Shown: positions 44,945 through 54,422 of the stretch, in pieces
Position numbering within the stretch: position 1 is the stretch's first letter
Layout: each line of letters begins with the position of its first letter
The notes under the pieces: generated by a model
What the model saw: only the letters and a program-made list of their open reading frames with translations
Databases searched by the model: none
What the model was told of the DNA's origin: nothing
Translations under genes and position numbers: made by a program
Source of the DNA: Sphingomonas sp. R-74633
Lineage (GTDB): Bacteria > Pseudomonadota > Alphaproteobacteria > Sphingomonadales > Sphingomonadaceae
Length of the DNA: 64,000 nucleotides
Reading direction: 5' to 3'
Assembly (NCBI RefSeq): GCF_013416555.1
Contig: NZ_JACCFG010000003.1
Span: 62,001-126,000 of the forward strand

Positions 44945-46492
44945 CTAGTGCGGGCGGGCGCCAGCCGACAAGCGGTTCCTGTCAATCTTGTACAACGCGC
45001 TGCCGCCGTCCTGCCAAACCCGCGTCGTGCCGGCGAGCAGCCGGGCGTCGAACGCGGGCGGCGCGATCAGCCAGACATAGTCGAAGGCATCGCGCGGAAA
45101 GCTGCGCAGCGACTGGTCGATCGTGATCAGGTCCTTCTTGCCTTCACACGGTTCGGCGAGGACCATCTCCGACGGATCAATGGCAAATCCGCCCATCGCA
45201 GGCACGTTCACGGTGAGCAGCGCGGACCCGGCAAGCTCCCATTGGTCGTTCGAAAACGCCGCCCGGCGCACCAGTCCCATCGCCGGGAGATGATTGAGCC
45301 TGCCAAGGCCCCATGGCTCGATGCAATGCTCGCCGACAAAGCTCACGACGCGCGCACCGCGCGGAATATGATCGAGCGCGGCGAGCTGGCGCGCATATTC
45401 GCGATCGTACAGCCAGAAGCTGATCGTCGTGCCAGCGGTGCGCGCGGCGAAGAAGGCGAGCCCGGCAATCGCCAGCCATTGCCGTTCGCGGGCGCCGATC
45501 CGATCAACGCGAATGGCGAGCAGCGCACAGAGCAGGATGAACGGCGCCAGCCGCATATCGGCATAGGCCGATCCGAACAGCTTGTAGGGGATCAACACGA
45601 AGGCGACGAGGAGCACGAGGCAGGCTGCGACCATCGGCGCTGCCTGGCCATAGCGCCGGTCGCGCGCGCTCCGGTAAATCAGCCCCCAGAGCAATGCCGC
45701 CGCGCCGAAGTCGAACAGCCACCAGCGATCGCGCAGGAACGCCGCAAGCCAGGAGATTTTGCGCGGGCTGAAGAAGCGTTCGGTAATCCCGCCCCCGCCA
45801 TCGGGCCGCCAGAGCAGCATCGGCAGTAAAGGCAAGGCGAGCGGCAGGCACGCAAGCGCGGCGCGCATCGCCGCCGCGCTCCATCGGCTGCCCTTTTGCC
45901 GCTGCAGCGCAAGCTCGGCGCCGAAGACCATCAGCCCGAGCACGCCCCAGCCCATGATGTGCGCGCCCCAGACGAGCAGCGCCAGCGGCACGAACAGCGC
46001 CGCGCGCAGATGCGTGCGCCCCAGCCGGCCGAGCCGCAGCCATAGCGCAAAGCCATTGAGCGCCAGCGCCATCGCCAGCGCGAAATTGAGGAAGCCGAAA
46101 TGGAAGGCGTAATTATAGATGAGCGGCAGCGCGAACAGCGCAAAGGGCGTAGCCCGGCCATGTATCTCGCGTGCGATCCACAGGATGCCGGCCGCCGAGA
46201 GCGTCACTATGGCGATCGTGATCAACTTCACGGCCGGCTCCAGCCCGATCCACGGCGCAATGCCCGCGACGAGCAGATCGACCCCCAGATTGCCGATCAG
46301 CCGCCATTGAAAGTGATACCATTGGCCCAGCACGTCCGTATCGGTTCCGAGCATCACGCGGAACCGGCCGACATGGCCGGGCAGGTCGATCAGCGGCGGC
46401 AGCGCCGGCCAGAGCAGCGGCACGCACGAGGCTAGGATCGCTACAATCGCGAACCAACGCGTCTCCCACCAGCTTGGCGCCGCCTGCTCCAT
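44945..46492 (-). CDS. Large polytopic membrane protein, GT-C-like paralogue B
   Basis: This 515-residue membrane protein is a tandem paralogue of the following gene. Shared blocks include PPLIDLPGHVGRFRV near residue 32, IGNLGVDLLVAGI, ILWIAREIHG, FHFGFLNFALAMA, FGSAYADMRLAPF and, in the soluble C-terminal part, GARVVSFVGEHC, FSNDQWELAGSALLTV and FPRDAFDYVWLIAPPAF. It has about 10-12 helices and no proline-rich tail. Nine base pairs separate it from its paralogue, and its start overlaps the stop of the upstream gene by one base, so the three form an operon. Function unknown; a GT-C-like glycosyltransferase is the best guess. Confidence 0.7.
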   Translation of the reverse strand: MEQAAPSWWETRWFAIVAILASCVPLLWPALPPLIDLPGHVGRFRVMLGTDTDVLGQWYHFQWRLIGNLGVDLLVAGIAPWIGLEPAVKLITIAIVTLSAAGILWIAREIHGRATPFALFALPLIYNYAFHFGFLNFALAMALALNGFALWLRLGRLGRTHLRAALFVPLALLVWGAHIMGWGVLGLMVFGAELALQRQKGSRWSAAAMRAALACLPLALPLLPMLLWRPDGGGGITERFFSPRKISWLAAFLRDRWWLFDFGAAALLWGLIYRSARDRRYGQAAPMVAACLVLLVAFVLIPYKLFGSAYADMRLAPFILLCALLAIRVDRIGARERQWLAIAGLAFFAARTAGTTISFWLYDREYARQLAALDHIPRGARVVSFVGEHCIEPWGLGRLNHLPAMGLVRRAAFSNDQWELAGSALLTVNVPAMGGFAIDPSEMVLAEPCEGKKDLITIDQSLRSFPRDAFDYVWLIAPPAFDARLLAGTTRVWQDGGSALYKIDRNRLSAGARPH

Positions 46493-48207
46493 CAGTGGCG
46501 CGATGCCAGCCGATAGACGCGCGGGTTTTCGCTGCCGGTGTTCACGGGCACCAGCCAGGCAGGCACCGCGCCGGCGCGCAGTGTCTCGGCCAGGCTGTGC
46601 GGCGCGGCCGCTGCCTTGGCGAAGCGATCGAGATCGTCATCGCAAAAGGCGACATAGTCGATGCCCCATTGCCGCGCGATCGCTTCCGATTGCGCGGGCT
46701 GCCCCAGGAAGAAGTCAATCATGGCACGATTCCCCTGATTGTTGCGGTGATAGGGTGCGGCCAGCACCGCATGCGGCGTGGCGGCGAGCGCGTAGGCGCC
46801 CAGGTCGAGCGGCGCGAGCAGGCGGCCCGGCGGCAGCGCTGCGAGACGGGCGAGGCTGTCGGGCGCGGTGCAATTCGCCCCCGGCTCGGGCTTTGGCGGA
46901 AAGATCGCAGTGGCGGCGATCGGATAGAGGATCCCGGTGGAAACGATCCAGGCGGCCGCGAGCGCAGGCGCGCCGCGCACCCGTGCCGCGCCGATCATCA
47001 CCGCCAGCCCGGGCGCCGCGAGCAACGCCGCGGCATAGGCTCCGCGCAGCTGGAAGCAGGTGATCGCCAGCGCAGTGAGCATCAGCGCCGCCAGCATCCA
47101 CCAGCCCGCGTCACGGCGCTTCCACGCGATAATGAACGTCGCGACGAGCCCGACCACCGCCAGGCCGGCATAGGCAATCGCAGTGGCGGGCGAGGTACCA
47201 AACAGCGCCTGCGCCTCGCCCACCTCGGCCAGCCATAGCCGCGCGAGCAGCGGATCGACCTGGCCATAGGGATGAAGGCATTGCGGTGCGAGCAGCAGCA
47301 CGGTCGCCAGCCCGGCGATACCCGCAATGCCGCTGGCAATCCCGCGGGTGCGCAGCGTCGTCGCGCGGGCGGCGCCGAACAGCGCAAGCCCCAGCAGTGC
47401 GAGCGATGCGCATTGTGCCGCGCGCCAGAACAAGGCGGTGAAACCGTCACAGGCGGGCACTGCCCAACCACTGTTCCGCAGCACGACGCTCGTCCCGGCA
47501 AGCGCAAGCGGCAGGGCAAGGCCGAAGCCGAGCAGCCGGTCGCGGCTGCCGGACGCGTCGGCCACCCAGAGTGCCACGAGCGCGGCACCGCCGACGGCAA
47601 GCAACGGCAAGGTCTCGAGCCCGATGTCGAGCGAGGCAGTCATCGCCAGCGCCGCGACGATCCCGGCCACCAGCGTGCCGGCGCCGAGCAAAGCGCGCAC
47701 CAGCAGCAGGAGCAGTACCATCTGCAGCGCGTGATGATCGATCCGCCCCGGCAGGAACAGGCTGGTCGCCGGATAAGCGAGCCCTGCGAGCAGAACCGCC
47801 GTTATTGCGGGAGCCCCAAGGCGTCGGGCGATCGAACCGGTCAGCAGCAGCGCGGCAAGGAAAAGCAGGGCCGGCGACAGGATCAATGCGGTCAGCTCGG
47901 CGCCATGGCTGCCGAGCAATGGTGTGAGCGCGGCGATCACTGCCGCGGGCACCAGGTCGGGCAGCCGCGACCAGTGCATTTCCAGCCCGGGCGGCGGACC
48001 CAGGCGATGCTGAGCAAGGTCGCCGAACCCCTGCCCCGCGATCCAGTCGCGGATCTGCTGGAGCCGCACCATATCGTCGGTATCGGGCAGGCGCAGCGCC
48101 GCCAGATCATGCCAGCCGCGCAGCGTCCAGGCGAGGCAAAGCCCCATAGCAAGCAGCAGCGCGACCAAGTGGTCGCGCCATGCTTCCCGGGGCAGGCTCG
48201 TTTCCAT
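46492..48207 (-). CDS. Polytopic GT-C-like membrane protein with STT3-like features
   Basis: This 571-residue membrane protein has about 12 hydrophobic helices and a soluble C-terminus. The first external loop contains LRLPDTDDMVRLQQIRDW and then LEMHWSRLPDL. An acidic D-x-D motif after the first helix, followed by conserved aromatic and Arg residues, is reminiscent of STT3/PglB-type oligosaccharyltransferases and other GT-C enzymes; later PGRIDHHALQMVL and the C-terminal WGIDYVAFCDDDLDRF also fit a lipid-linked sugar transferase. The acceptor and donor are unknown. The stop overlaps the next gene (TGATG), and it begins 44 bp after the secreted-protein gene. Confidence 0.7.
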   Translation of the reverse strand: METSLPREAWRDHLVALLLAMGLCLAWTLRGWHDLAALRLPDTDDMVRLQQIRDWIAGQGFGDLAQHRLGPPPGLEMHWSRLPDLVPAAVIAALTPLLGSHGAELTALILSPALLFLAALLLTGSIARRLGAPAITAVLLAGLAYPATSLFLPGRIDHHALQMVLLLLLVRALLGAGTLVAGIVAALAMTASLDIGLETLPLLAVGGAALVALWVADASGSRDRLLGFGLALPLALAGTSVVLRNSGWAVPACDGFTALFWRAAQCASLALLGLALFGAARATTLRTRGIASGIAGIAGLATVLLLAPQCLHPYGQVDPLLARLWLAEVGEAQALFGTSPATAIAYAGLAVVGLVATFIIAWKRRDAGWWMLAALMLTALAITCFQLRGAYAAALLAAPGLAVMIGAARVRGAPALAAAWIVSTGILYPIAATAIFPPKPEPGANCTAPDSLARLAALPPGRLLAPLDLGAYALAATPHAVLAAPYHRNNQGNRAMIDFFLGQPAQSEAIARQWGIDYVAFCDDDLDRFAKAAAAPHSLAETLRAGAVPAWLVPVNTGSENPRVYRLASRH

Positions 48208-48251
48208 CGCCCCGCGCTAGGGCAGTTTGGTTAATCCCGCGTTAGGCGGTG

Positions 48252-49079
48252 CTAGCGCGAAATCACCCAGCGGCCTTCCCGGAAGCGATAGACATTGGGC
48301 GAGATGCAGCGCGGCTGGCTGGCGCAGTCCTCACGCACCGTCTGCTTGAACTGCTCGAGCCCCGGCCCATCGGGCATACGTGCGATAAAGACCGAACTGT
48401 CTGCGACGACCGTTACAAGCAGGCTCGGCCCAGCGGCATCATCGATAGCCCGCCACGCCTGGGTGTCGGCCAGCAGAGTCGCGAGATAGTCCTGCTCAGT
48501 GTAGAAAACGGCACTTCGCGCGAGTGAGGCACCATCTGGCAGTCCGGGGAGTCCCGCCCGGGTCTGCTGCCAGGCACGCGTCCAGGCCTGATCGCGTGTC
48601 AGCCCCAGCGCCGGTAACGTATCCGGCGTCACGGTGGCGATGCTGTCGGGCGCATCGGACACCAGCACCGCGAACAGATCCTCGCCGATCGGCTCGGAAA
48701 CTATCTTGGATGCATGTCGCACATATTGGGCATCGCGTACGGCGATCCGCAGGGACGCGGCGGTTGGCATGGGCGGTACCCGAAGCACGGTTTCGAGAAA
48801 CTCTTCGCGCATTTTCCGGCACTCCCGCGCCGACACCTGACCGCAGAAACGGTAGACGCTGCCGAAGTTGAGAGTGGTTTCGGGCAGGCCGCTGCGCTTG
48901 AGTAATATTGATAGCGGATCGTCCCGTCGCACCACATCGACGTCGGGAAGGCGCTGCTTGATCCGCCGGATCATGTCCGCAACGAAGCGCTGCTCGTCGC
49001 TTACCTGGGCGCTGCATCCCGGGCCGGAGAGCAACGTTCCGCATGCCATGAAAATCACCGCTTGCTGCTTCATCCGCAT
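48252..49079 (-). CDS. Hypothetical secreted or lipoprotein, DUF1444-like
   Basis: The 275-residue protein has an N-terminal hydrophobic segment (KQQAVIFMACGTLLSGPGC) that could be a signal peptide; the Cys at its end is in a weak lipobox (GPGC). The mature part (SDEQRFVADMIRRIKQRLPDV near the start, TPDTLPALGLTRDQAWTRAW near 165, VTVVADSSVFIARMPDG near 230) has the order of elements seen in DUF1444 (YtpQ-like) proteins, a tentative match. GAGGGG precedes the ATG at 49079; a second ATG lies two codons on. It may head the operon of three membrane proteins. Confidence 0.6.
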   Translation of the reverse strand: MRMKQQAVIFMACGTLLSGPGCSAQVSDEQRFVADMIRRIKQRLPDVDVVRRDDPLSILLKRSGLPETTLNFGSVYRFCGQVSARECRKMREEFLETVLRVPPMPTAASLRIAVRDAQYVRHASKIVSEPIGEDLFAVLVSDAPDSIATVTPDTLPALGLTRDQAWTRAWQQTRAGLPGLPDGASLARSAVFYTEQDYLATLLADTQAWRAIDDAAGPSLLVTVVADSSVFIARMPDGPGLEQFKQTVREDCASQPRCISPNVYRFREGRWVISR

Positions 49080-49141
49080 CCCGTTTCCCCTCGGTTCGTG
49101 GAGAACAAAGAGATAACAGAGTGCCACCGCAACGGTGGGAG

Positions 49142-49164
49142 ACTATGTCCGAACCGGACATAGT
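49142..49164. promoter_or_regulatory. 23-bp perfect palindrome upstream of the secreted-protein gene
   Basis: ACTATGTCCG and CGGACATAGT flank the three bases AAC. It lies 63 bp before the start at 49079 and downstream of argG. The symmetric 10-bp arms suggest an operator for a dimeric regulator, though an RNA hairpin after argG is also possible. Confidence 0.5.
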
Positions 49165-49165
49165 T

Positions 49166-49191
49166 CCGGCGGAAGCGCGCGCTCCCGCCGG
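49166..49191 (-). terminator. Probable argG terminator hairpin
   Basis: CCGGCGG (49166-49172) pairs with CCGCCGG (49185-49191), and the stem continues inward after one mismatch to a GCGC loop. It sits 11 bp past the argG stop on the minus strand. There is no T-run. Confidence 0.45.
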
Positions 49192-49201
49192 GGATTGAAG
49201 A

Positions 49202-50419
49202 TCAGAGGTCGCGGCGGCCGAGCAAACGAAGCCGCAGCGCGTTGAGCTTGATGAAGCCTGCTGCGTCGCGCTGGTCATAGGCGCCTTGGTCGTCCTCGAA
49301 GGTCACGACCTTTTCCGAGTACAGGCTGTACGGCGACTTGCGGCCGGTGACGATCACGCTGCCCTTGTAGAGCTTCAGGCGAACGGTGCCGGTCACCTTC
49401 TCCTGGCTATGGTCGATCGCGGCCTGGAGCATCTCGCGCTCAGGGGCGAACCAGAAGCCGTTATAGATGAGCTCCGCATAGCGCGGCATCAGCTCGTCCT
49501 TGAGGTGCGCGGCGCCGCGATCGAGCGTGATCTGCTCGATGCCGCGGTGGGCGAGGTGATAGATGGTGCCGCCCGGGGTCTCGTACATGCCGCGCGACTT
49601 CATGCCGACGAAGCGGTTCTCGACGAGGTCGAGGCGGCCGATGCCGTGCTTGCGGCCAAGCTCGTTGAGCGCGGTCAGCAGCGTCGCCGGGCTCATGCCG
49701 ACGCCGTTCAGCGCCACGCCGTCGCCGCGCTCGAAGTCGATCGTGATGACTTCGGGCTCGTTCGGCGCGTCTTCCGGGTTCACCGTGCGCGAATAGACGT
49801 AATCGGGCACTTCCTCCCACGGATCCTCAAGCACCTTGCCCTCGGACGAGGTGTGGAGAAGGTTCGCGTCGGTCGAGAAGGGCGATTCGCCGCGCTTGTC
49901 CTTGGCGACCGGGATCTGGTGCTGTTCGGCGAACTCGATCAGGCGCGTGCGGCTGGTCAGGTCCCATTCGCGCCACGGCGCGATCACCTTGATGTCGGGG
50001 TTCAGCGCATAATAGCCGAGCTCGAAGCGGACCTGATCGTTGCCCTTGCCAGTGGCGCCGTGGCTCACTGCGTCGGCATTGACCATCTTGGCGATCTCGA
50101 TCTGGCGCTTGGCGATCAGCGGGCGCGCGATCGACGTGCCGAGCAGATACAGCCCCTCGTACATCGCATTGGCGCGCATCATCGGGAAGACGAAGTCCTT
50201 CACGAACTCCTCGCGCACGTCCTCGATGAAGATGTGCTCGGGCTTCACGCCGGCCATCTCGGCCTTCTTGCGCGCCGGCTCGAGCTCCTCGCCCTGGCCG
50301 AGATCGGCCGTGAAGGTCACCACCTCGCACTGATATTCCTGCTGGAGCCATTTCAGGATCACGCTGGTGTCCAGACCACCCGAATAGGCGAGGACGACGC
50401 GATTGATCTTGTCCGACAT
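49202..50419 (-). CDS. argG: Argininosuccinate synthase
   Basis: ArgG joins citrulline and aspartate with ATP cleavage in arginine synthesis. The 405-residue cytosolic protein has the PP-loop [11 protein letters not shown] near residue 11, the family block [15 protein letters not shown] near 115 and [13 protein letters not shown] near 180, and full length with no gaps. The ATG at 50419 has GGAG seven bases upstream; a longer upstream frame is unsupported. It is transcribed alone, divergent from the DUF1801 gene. Confidence 0.97.
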   Translation of the reverse strand: MSDKINRVVLAYSGGLDTSVILKWLQQEYQCEVVTFTADLGQGEELEPARKKAEMAGVKPEHIFIEDVREEFVKDFVFPMMRANAMYEGLYLLGTSIARPLIAKRQIEIAKMVNADAVSHGATGKGNDQVRFELGYYALNPDIKVIAPWREWDLTSRTRLIEFAEQHQIPVAKDKRGESPFSTDANLLHTSSEGKVLEDPWEEVPDYVYSRTVNPEDAPNEPEVITIDFERGDGVALNGVGMSPATLLTALNELGRKHGIGRLDLVENRFVGMKSRGMYETPGGTIYHLAHRGIEQITLDRGAAHLKDELMPRYAELIYNGFWFAPEREMLQAAIDHSQEKVTGTVRLKLYKGSVIVTGRKSPYSLYSEKVVTFEDDQGAYDQRDAAGFIKLNALRLRLLGRRDL

Positions 50420-50528
50420 GGGGCGACTCCAAAGGATGCGGGAAACGGCGTGCGCATTAGGGGGGCGGGGCTGCTTCCGCAAGTTTTGTGGCTGGGGCAT
50501 GCTGTGCGCACCGACTCGGGAGAGGCAG

Positions 50529-50948
50529 ATGGCCGAGCTCAAGACTAAGGCGACGGAAGTGAAGGTCGCGGATTTCATCGCCGCAGTGTCCGACGAGACT
50601 CGCCGGGCCGATGCCGGGGCGGTCTGCGCGATGATGCAACGGCTCACCGGCGAGGCGCCCAGAATGTGGGGGCCGTCGATCATCGGGTTCGGCAGCTATC
50701 GCTACACCTATGAAAGCGGCCATTCGGGCGAGATGTGCCGGATCGGCTTCTCACCCCGCAAAGCCGAGCTGGTCCTCTACGTGCTCGACGCCAACGCCGA
50801 CCAGGGCGACCTCCTCGCCCGGCTCGGCAAGCACAAGAGCGGCAAGGGCTGCCTCTACATCAAGAAACTCGCCGATGTTGAAGCGGACGTGCTCGAGGAG
50901 ATCGTCCGCGCCAAGATCGATCGGATGGACGCGGCCTACCCGGCCTGA
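50529..50948 (+). CDS. DUF1801 domain protein
   Basis: This 139-residue cytosolic protein has the DUF1801 pattern: [20 protein letters not shown] near the N-terminus, [21 protein letters not shown] near residue 50, and ELVLYVLD with [18 protein letters not shown] near the end. The family function is unknown. A GGGAGAGG site precedes the ATG. It is divergent from argG and overlaps the convergent cfa gene by 13 bp. Confidence 0.9.
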   Translation: MAELKTKATEVKVADFIAAVSDETRRADAGAVCAMMQRLTGEAPRMWGPSIIGFGSYRYTYESGHSGEMCRIGFSPRKAELVLYVLDANADQGDLLARLGKHKSGKGCLYIKKLADVEADVLEEIVRAKIDRMDAAYPA

Positions 50949-52198
50949 CCGGCCTGGCGCAGCGTGACCTTGTGCGGCTCGCGCAGCGCCCGCTCCTCGT
51001 CGAGCATGTAATCGCGGCTGAGCGGCAGCGCGTCGCGTGAGCGCGAGAATTGCAGCTGATAATTGACCAGCCCGCCGAATTTGAAGCTGACGTAACAGCC
51101 GGCCAGATAGAAGCACCACATCCGGTAGAAGCGCTCGTCATAGAGCCCGGTGATCGCGTCGCGCGCCGCGACGGTGCGCTCGTACCAATGCTTCAGCGTC
51201 TCGGCATAATGGAGGCGCAGCACCTCCACATCGGTCATGAAATAGCGCAGCCCCTCATAGCCCTTCGCGATCTCGGAGAGCGCGGGGATATAGCCGCCGG
51301 GGAAGATGTATTTCAGCGTGAACGCGTCGGTGACACCCGGCGCACCTGCGCGGCCGATCGTATGGAGCAGCATCACGCCCTCAGGCGTCAGCAGCTCGCG
51401 CACCTTGCGGAAGAAGGTGCGGTAATGCGGCGTGCCGACATGCTCGAACATGCCGACCGAGACGATCCGGTCGAACTGGCCGGTGACGTTGCGATAGTCG
51501 ATCAGCTCGAACTTCACCTTGTCGGCCACGTCAGCATCGAGCGCGCGCTGCCGGGCGACCTTGAGCTGCTCTTCCGAAAGCGTGACGCCCAGCACTTCGG
51601 CGCCGGTCTTCTCATGGATGTAGAGCGCCATCCCGCCCCAGCCGCAGCCGATGTCGAGCACCCTCATGCCAGGCTTCAGCGCCAGCTTGGCGACGATATG
51701 CGCCTTCTTGTCGAGCTGGGCCTGCTCGAGGCTGATCCCCGGCGTGCTGAAATAGGCGCAGCTATATTGGCGGTCGGTATCGAGGAAGAGGTCGTAGAGC
51801 TTGCCCGACAGGTCGTAGTGATGCGCGACATTCTGCTTCGAGCGGCGCTGCATGTTGATGCGGCCGATGCTGAACATCAGCCGGTCCATCACCTTCTTCA
51901 GCGCGCTGGGGAACAGCACCGAGTCATTGTCTTCCCAGCGGTTATTGGCCGCGAACAGGATCAGCATGTCGAGAATCTCGCCATCCTCGATCTCGACATC
52001 GCCGTCCATGAACGCCTCGGCCGCGCCGAGGGAGGGATCGCGCAGGATGCGCCGCGCGGCACCCGCGCCGAACCGGATCGTCACCGGCTTGAGCGCCGGA
52101 TCCGGCTGTCCGAAAACCTGGCTCGTGCCATCCGAATGGATGACGGTGAGCTGTCCACGCTTCACCGCGCGTGCAAAAAAACGATCAATCAACGCCAT
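50936..52198 (-). CDS. cfa: Cyclopropane-fatty-acyl-phospholipid synthase
   Basis: This SAM-dependent enzyme (420 aa) adds a methylene bridge to unsaturated membrane acyl chains. The N-terminal region (GAAEAFMDGDVEIEDGEILD) is followed by the methyltransferase core VLDIGCGWGGMALYI near residue 180 and the catalytic region VSVGMFEHVGTPHYRTFF, then IFPGGYIPALSEIA and the C-terminal YLAGCYVSFKFGGLVNYQLQ. Length is close to that of Escherichia coli Cfa (382 aa). The ATG of MALIDRFF is chosen; GGTGG lies upstream. Confidence 0.93.
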   Translation of the reverse strand: MALIDRFFARAVKRGQLTVIHSDGTSQVFGQPDPALKPVTIRFGAGAARRILRDPSLGAAEAFMDGDVEIEDGEILDMLILFAANNRWEDNDSVLFPSALKKVMDRLMFSIGRINMQRRSKQNVAHHYDLSGKLYDLFLDTDRQYSCAYFSTPGISLEQAQLDKKAHIVAKLALKPGMRVLDIGCGWGGMALYIHEKTGAEVLGVTLSEEQLKVARQRALDADVADKVKFELIDYRNVTGQFDRIVSVGMFEHVGTPHYRTFFRKVRELLTPEGVMLLHTIGRAGAPGVTDAFTLKYIFPGGYIPALSEIAKGYEGLRYFMTDVEVLRLHYAETLKHWYERTVAARDAITGLYDERFYRMWCFYLAGCYVSFKFGGLVNYQLQFSRSRDALPLSRDYMLDEERALREPHKVTLRQAGQAG

Positions 52199-52298
52199 TA
52201 CGCCGTCACCACCCGATAACAGCCCCCGGTAGCGGCATGTTAGGGCCGCCTCGTTTTTCCGCAATATTTCCGCACGTGCGAAATAAAATAGCGGCCCG

Positions 52299-53057
52299 TT
52301 AACCGTAGGCGCGCAGGAAGAAGACGATCGTGGTGGCCCCGGTCACCAGCAGCGTCCAGATCCGCACCAGCCGGTGCGACAGCTTCTTGCCGATCCGCGC
52401 ACCCAGCCAGCCGCCCAGGATGCCGCCGGCGAGCATCGGCAGGCAGGCGCCCCAGCGCACCATCCCGATCGCGACGAACACAAAGGCCGCGGCGAAATTG
52501 GCGACCGCGAGCATCAGCGTGCGGATCGAGAAGAGCGAGCGCGGATCGGCCGATGCCAGCAGCCCGTAGACCGCCGTTGTGATCAGCCCAACCCCACCGC
52601 CGAAATAGCCGCCATAAATGCCGAGCAGGCTCTGCGCGGTGACCAGCGTGCGCGGCCCGATCGTCACGCGAGCGTGCAGCCAGTCCGATGCGTGCCGACC
52701 GAACGCCATCACGACAAAGGCGAAGAGCAGCAGCCAGGGAATGATCAGGTCGAAGGCGCGCGTGGAGGTGAGCACCAGCAAGGTGCTGCCGACCAGTCCG
52801 CCGACAAAGGTGATCCCGGCAAGCGCCCGCACCGACATGCCGCCGACCGGCGCGAGCTCGTCGCGATAGGCCCAGGCGCTCGCCCCCGCACCTGGCAGCA
52901 GCGCGACGTTCGAGGTGGCGTTGGCGATGTTCGAGGGCAGGCCGAGCGCGATCAGAGCAGGCAGTGTCGCGAAGGTCCCGCCCCCGGCAAGCGCGTTCAT
53001 CACGCCGCCGAGCACGCCAGCCGCGGCGGGAAGAAGGAGAGCGGAGGGGTCGAGCAC
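52299..53057 (-). CDS. TauE/SafE family membrane permease
   Basis: This inner-membrane protein (252 aa) has about seven or eight helices and the TauE/SafE internal repeat: GGVMNALAGGGTFATLPALI near residue 18 and LLGIYGGYFGGGVGLITTAV near residue 150. Members move sulfonates, sulfite or other anions; the substrate is unknown. The start is a GTG at 53057 preceded by AAGGAG; a longer open frame upstream reads into the region of the acetyltransferase and is not supported. Confidence 0.9.
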   Translation of the reverse strand: MLDPSALLLPAAAGVLGGVMNALAGGGTFATLPALIALGLPSNIANATSNVALLPGAGASAWAYRDELAPVGGMSVRALAGITFVGGLVGSTLLVLTSTRAFDLIIPWLLLFAFVVMAFGRHASDWLHARVTIGPRTLVTAQSLLGIYGGYFGGGVGLITTAVYGLLASADPRSLFSIRTLMLAVANFAAAFVFVAIGMVRWGACLPMLAGGILGGWLGARIGKKLSHRLVRIWTLLVTGATTIVFFLRAYG

Positions 53058-53100
53058 GGCTTCTCCTTCCCGTCGCGGTCGCCGCTTGTACAGCGGTTTC

Positions 53101-53538
53101 TCAGCGCGCGAGCGACAGGTGCCAGTGCAGCACTCCCTCGCCATCGCTTTGCGTGAAGCCATAGCGGGCGAAGAAACGGCCGGCAGCGGGATTATCCGCC
53201 ATTGTCTCGAGGCGAAGCGCTGCCAAACCCTGTTCCGCTGCCCAGGCCCGTGCTTCGCCGAGCAACAATTGCCCCAGCCCCTGCCCGCGGCAGCGCCGGT
53301 CGATTTCGAGGCGGCGCACTTCCGCAGCGCCGCCTCCATCCTGCTGGCAGGCGACATAGCCGGCAATCCGCCCCGCCACGCGGACGAACGCAAGCATGCG
53401 TCGGTCCGTGGCGCGGTGCGAAGTGAAGGCCGGATCGAAGGGGTAGCCGCGACCGCGCAAGTCGAAGGTGAAATCGCAATCGGCGAGCGCCGCCGGATCG
53501 AGCGTCGCGACCCGCTCGATCGCCACCTCGCCCGTCAC
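53101..53538 (-). CDS. GNAT-family N-acetyltransferase
   Basis: This 145-residue protein has the GNAT fold with the acetyl-CoA pyrophosphate-binding loop RRCRGQGLGQLLL near residue 85, preceded by AEVRRLEI and followed by LRLETMADNPAAGRFFARYG (motif B). The substrate is unknown. The GTG start overlaps the stop of the upstream gene (GTGA), so it is co-translated with the ChaN/TIKI-like gene. Confidence 0.87.
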   Translation of the reverse strand: MTGEVAIERVATLDPAALADCDFTFDLRGRGYPFDPAFTSHRATDRRMLAFVRVAGRIAGYVACQQDGGGAAEVRRLEIDRRCRGQGLGQLLLGEARAWAAEQGLAALRLETMADNPAAGRFFARYGFTQSDGEGVLHWHLSLAR

Positions 53539-54344
53539 TGCGCGGGCTTGGCCGGACCGGCGGCGGTGAACGCGGTGCCGGGGGCGAACAGATAGTCCCA
53601 GTGAAAGGCGCTGCGCTGGTCGGTGCTCCTGCGGATCGAACGTGGCCAGGGCTGGCCGCCCCTCCCGACCGGCTGCGGACCGCAATTGTCCAGCGTCATG
53701 CACATCCATGCCGTGCCGCCGACATCGGCATTGCCGAGCGTGGCGGTGTGCGCGCGCGGCAGGAAGCTCGCCGCAGCCATGAACGCCGTGCCCTTGGCGA
53801 AAGTCACCTTGCCGGGCACCGCATGCGCATTGCCGACCAGCGCGACCAGCCGCGCGCCCGGGTGGGCCACCCGCGCGCGGATCCAGCCCGTGGCCATGGC
53901 GCGTTCATAGGGAGTCTGGTCGCCGGGAGCGCTCGCCGAAGGGTCCATCGTCGCGGCGACGCCGAGAATCTTCTTCGCCTGGAACATGACCCGCAACCGC
54001 TCGATCAGCGCCAGCATGGCCACGCTCGAACGCCCGTCATTGCTCGACCAGAAGCTCGCTTGGAACAGCGCCGCTTGTGCGGCAGCATCGCCGCTCGATG
54101 CCAGCCAGGCATCGAGCACCGGCTGATCGTCGCGCGGGATCTCAAGCGACACGATCACCGGCCGGCGCGCCGCCGCGACGCAGACCAGGTCGCCGAAAAA
54201 GGCGGGCGTCTCGTGGGTGCCGTGCATCTCACCGAGGATCACATAGTCGACCGCCGGATCGTCGAGGATCGCAGCGCTCCCCGGGATCGGCGTGCAATCG
54301 GGGGCGCCCATCAGCGCAAGCAACAATGCCGAGATGCCGATCAT
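53535..54344 (-). CDS. Putative exported protein of the ChaN/EreA-like superfamily
   Basis: This 269-residue protein has a short N-terminal hydrophobic segment (MIGISALLLALMGAPDC), a possible signal peptide or lipoprotein leader. The core has DYVILGEMHGTHETPAFFGD near residue 35, PVIVSLEIPRDDQPVLDAWL near 65 and RLVALVGNAHAVPGKV near 165, giving the G-E-x-H-x-x-x-E and late G-N-x-H pattern of ChaN, erythromycin-esterase and TIKI-like proteins. Its activity is unknown; ChaN is linked to heme or iron uptake. A GGAGGGAGGG stretch precedes the ATG at 54344. The assignment is at the superfamily level only. Confidence 0.65.
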   Translation of the reverse strand: MIGISALLLALMGAPDCTPIPGSAAILDDPAVDYVILGEMHGTHETPAFFGDLVCVAAARRPVIVSLEIPRDDQPVLDAWLASSGDAAAQAALFQASFWSSNDGRSSVAMLALIERLRVMFQAKKILGVAATMDPSASAPGDQTPYERAMATGWIRARVAHPGARLVALVGNAHAVPGKVTFAKGTAFMAAASFLPRAHTATLGNADVGGTAWMCMTLDNCGPQPVGRGGQPWPRSIRRSTDQRSAFHWDYLFAPGTAFTAAGPAKPAQ

Positions 54345-54422
54345 GTCCAACCCTCCCTCCGTGAACGAGGGAGGTGAGACAAGTCGGAAGACGAGACAAG
54401 CCGAAGCTTGTCCGGACAAAGA

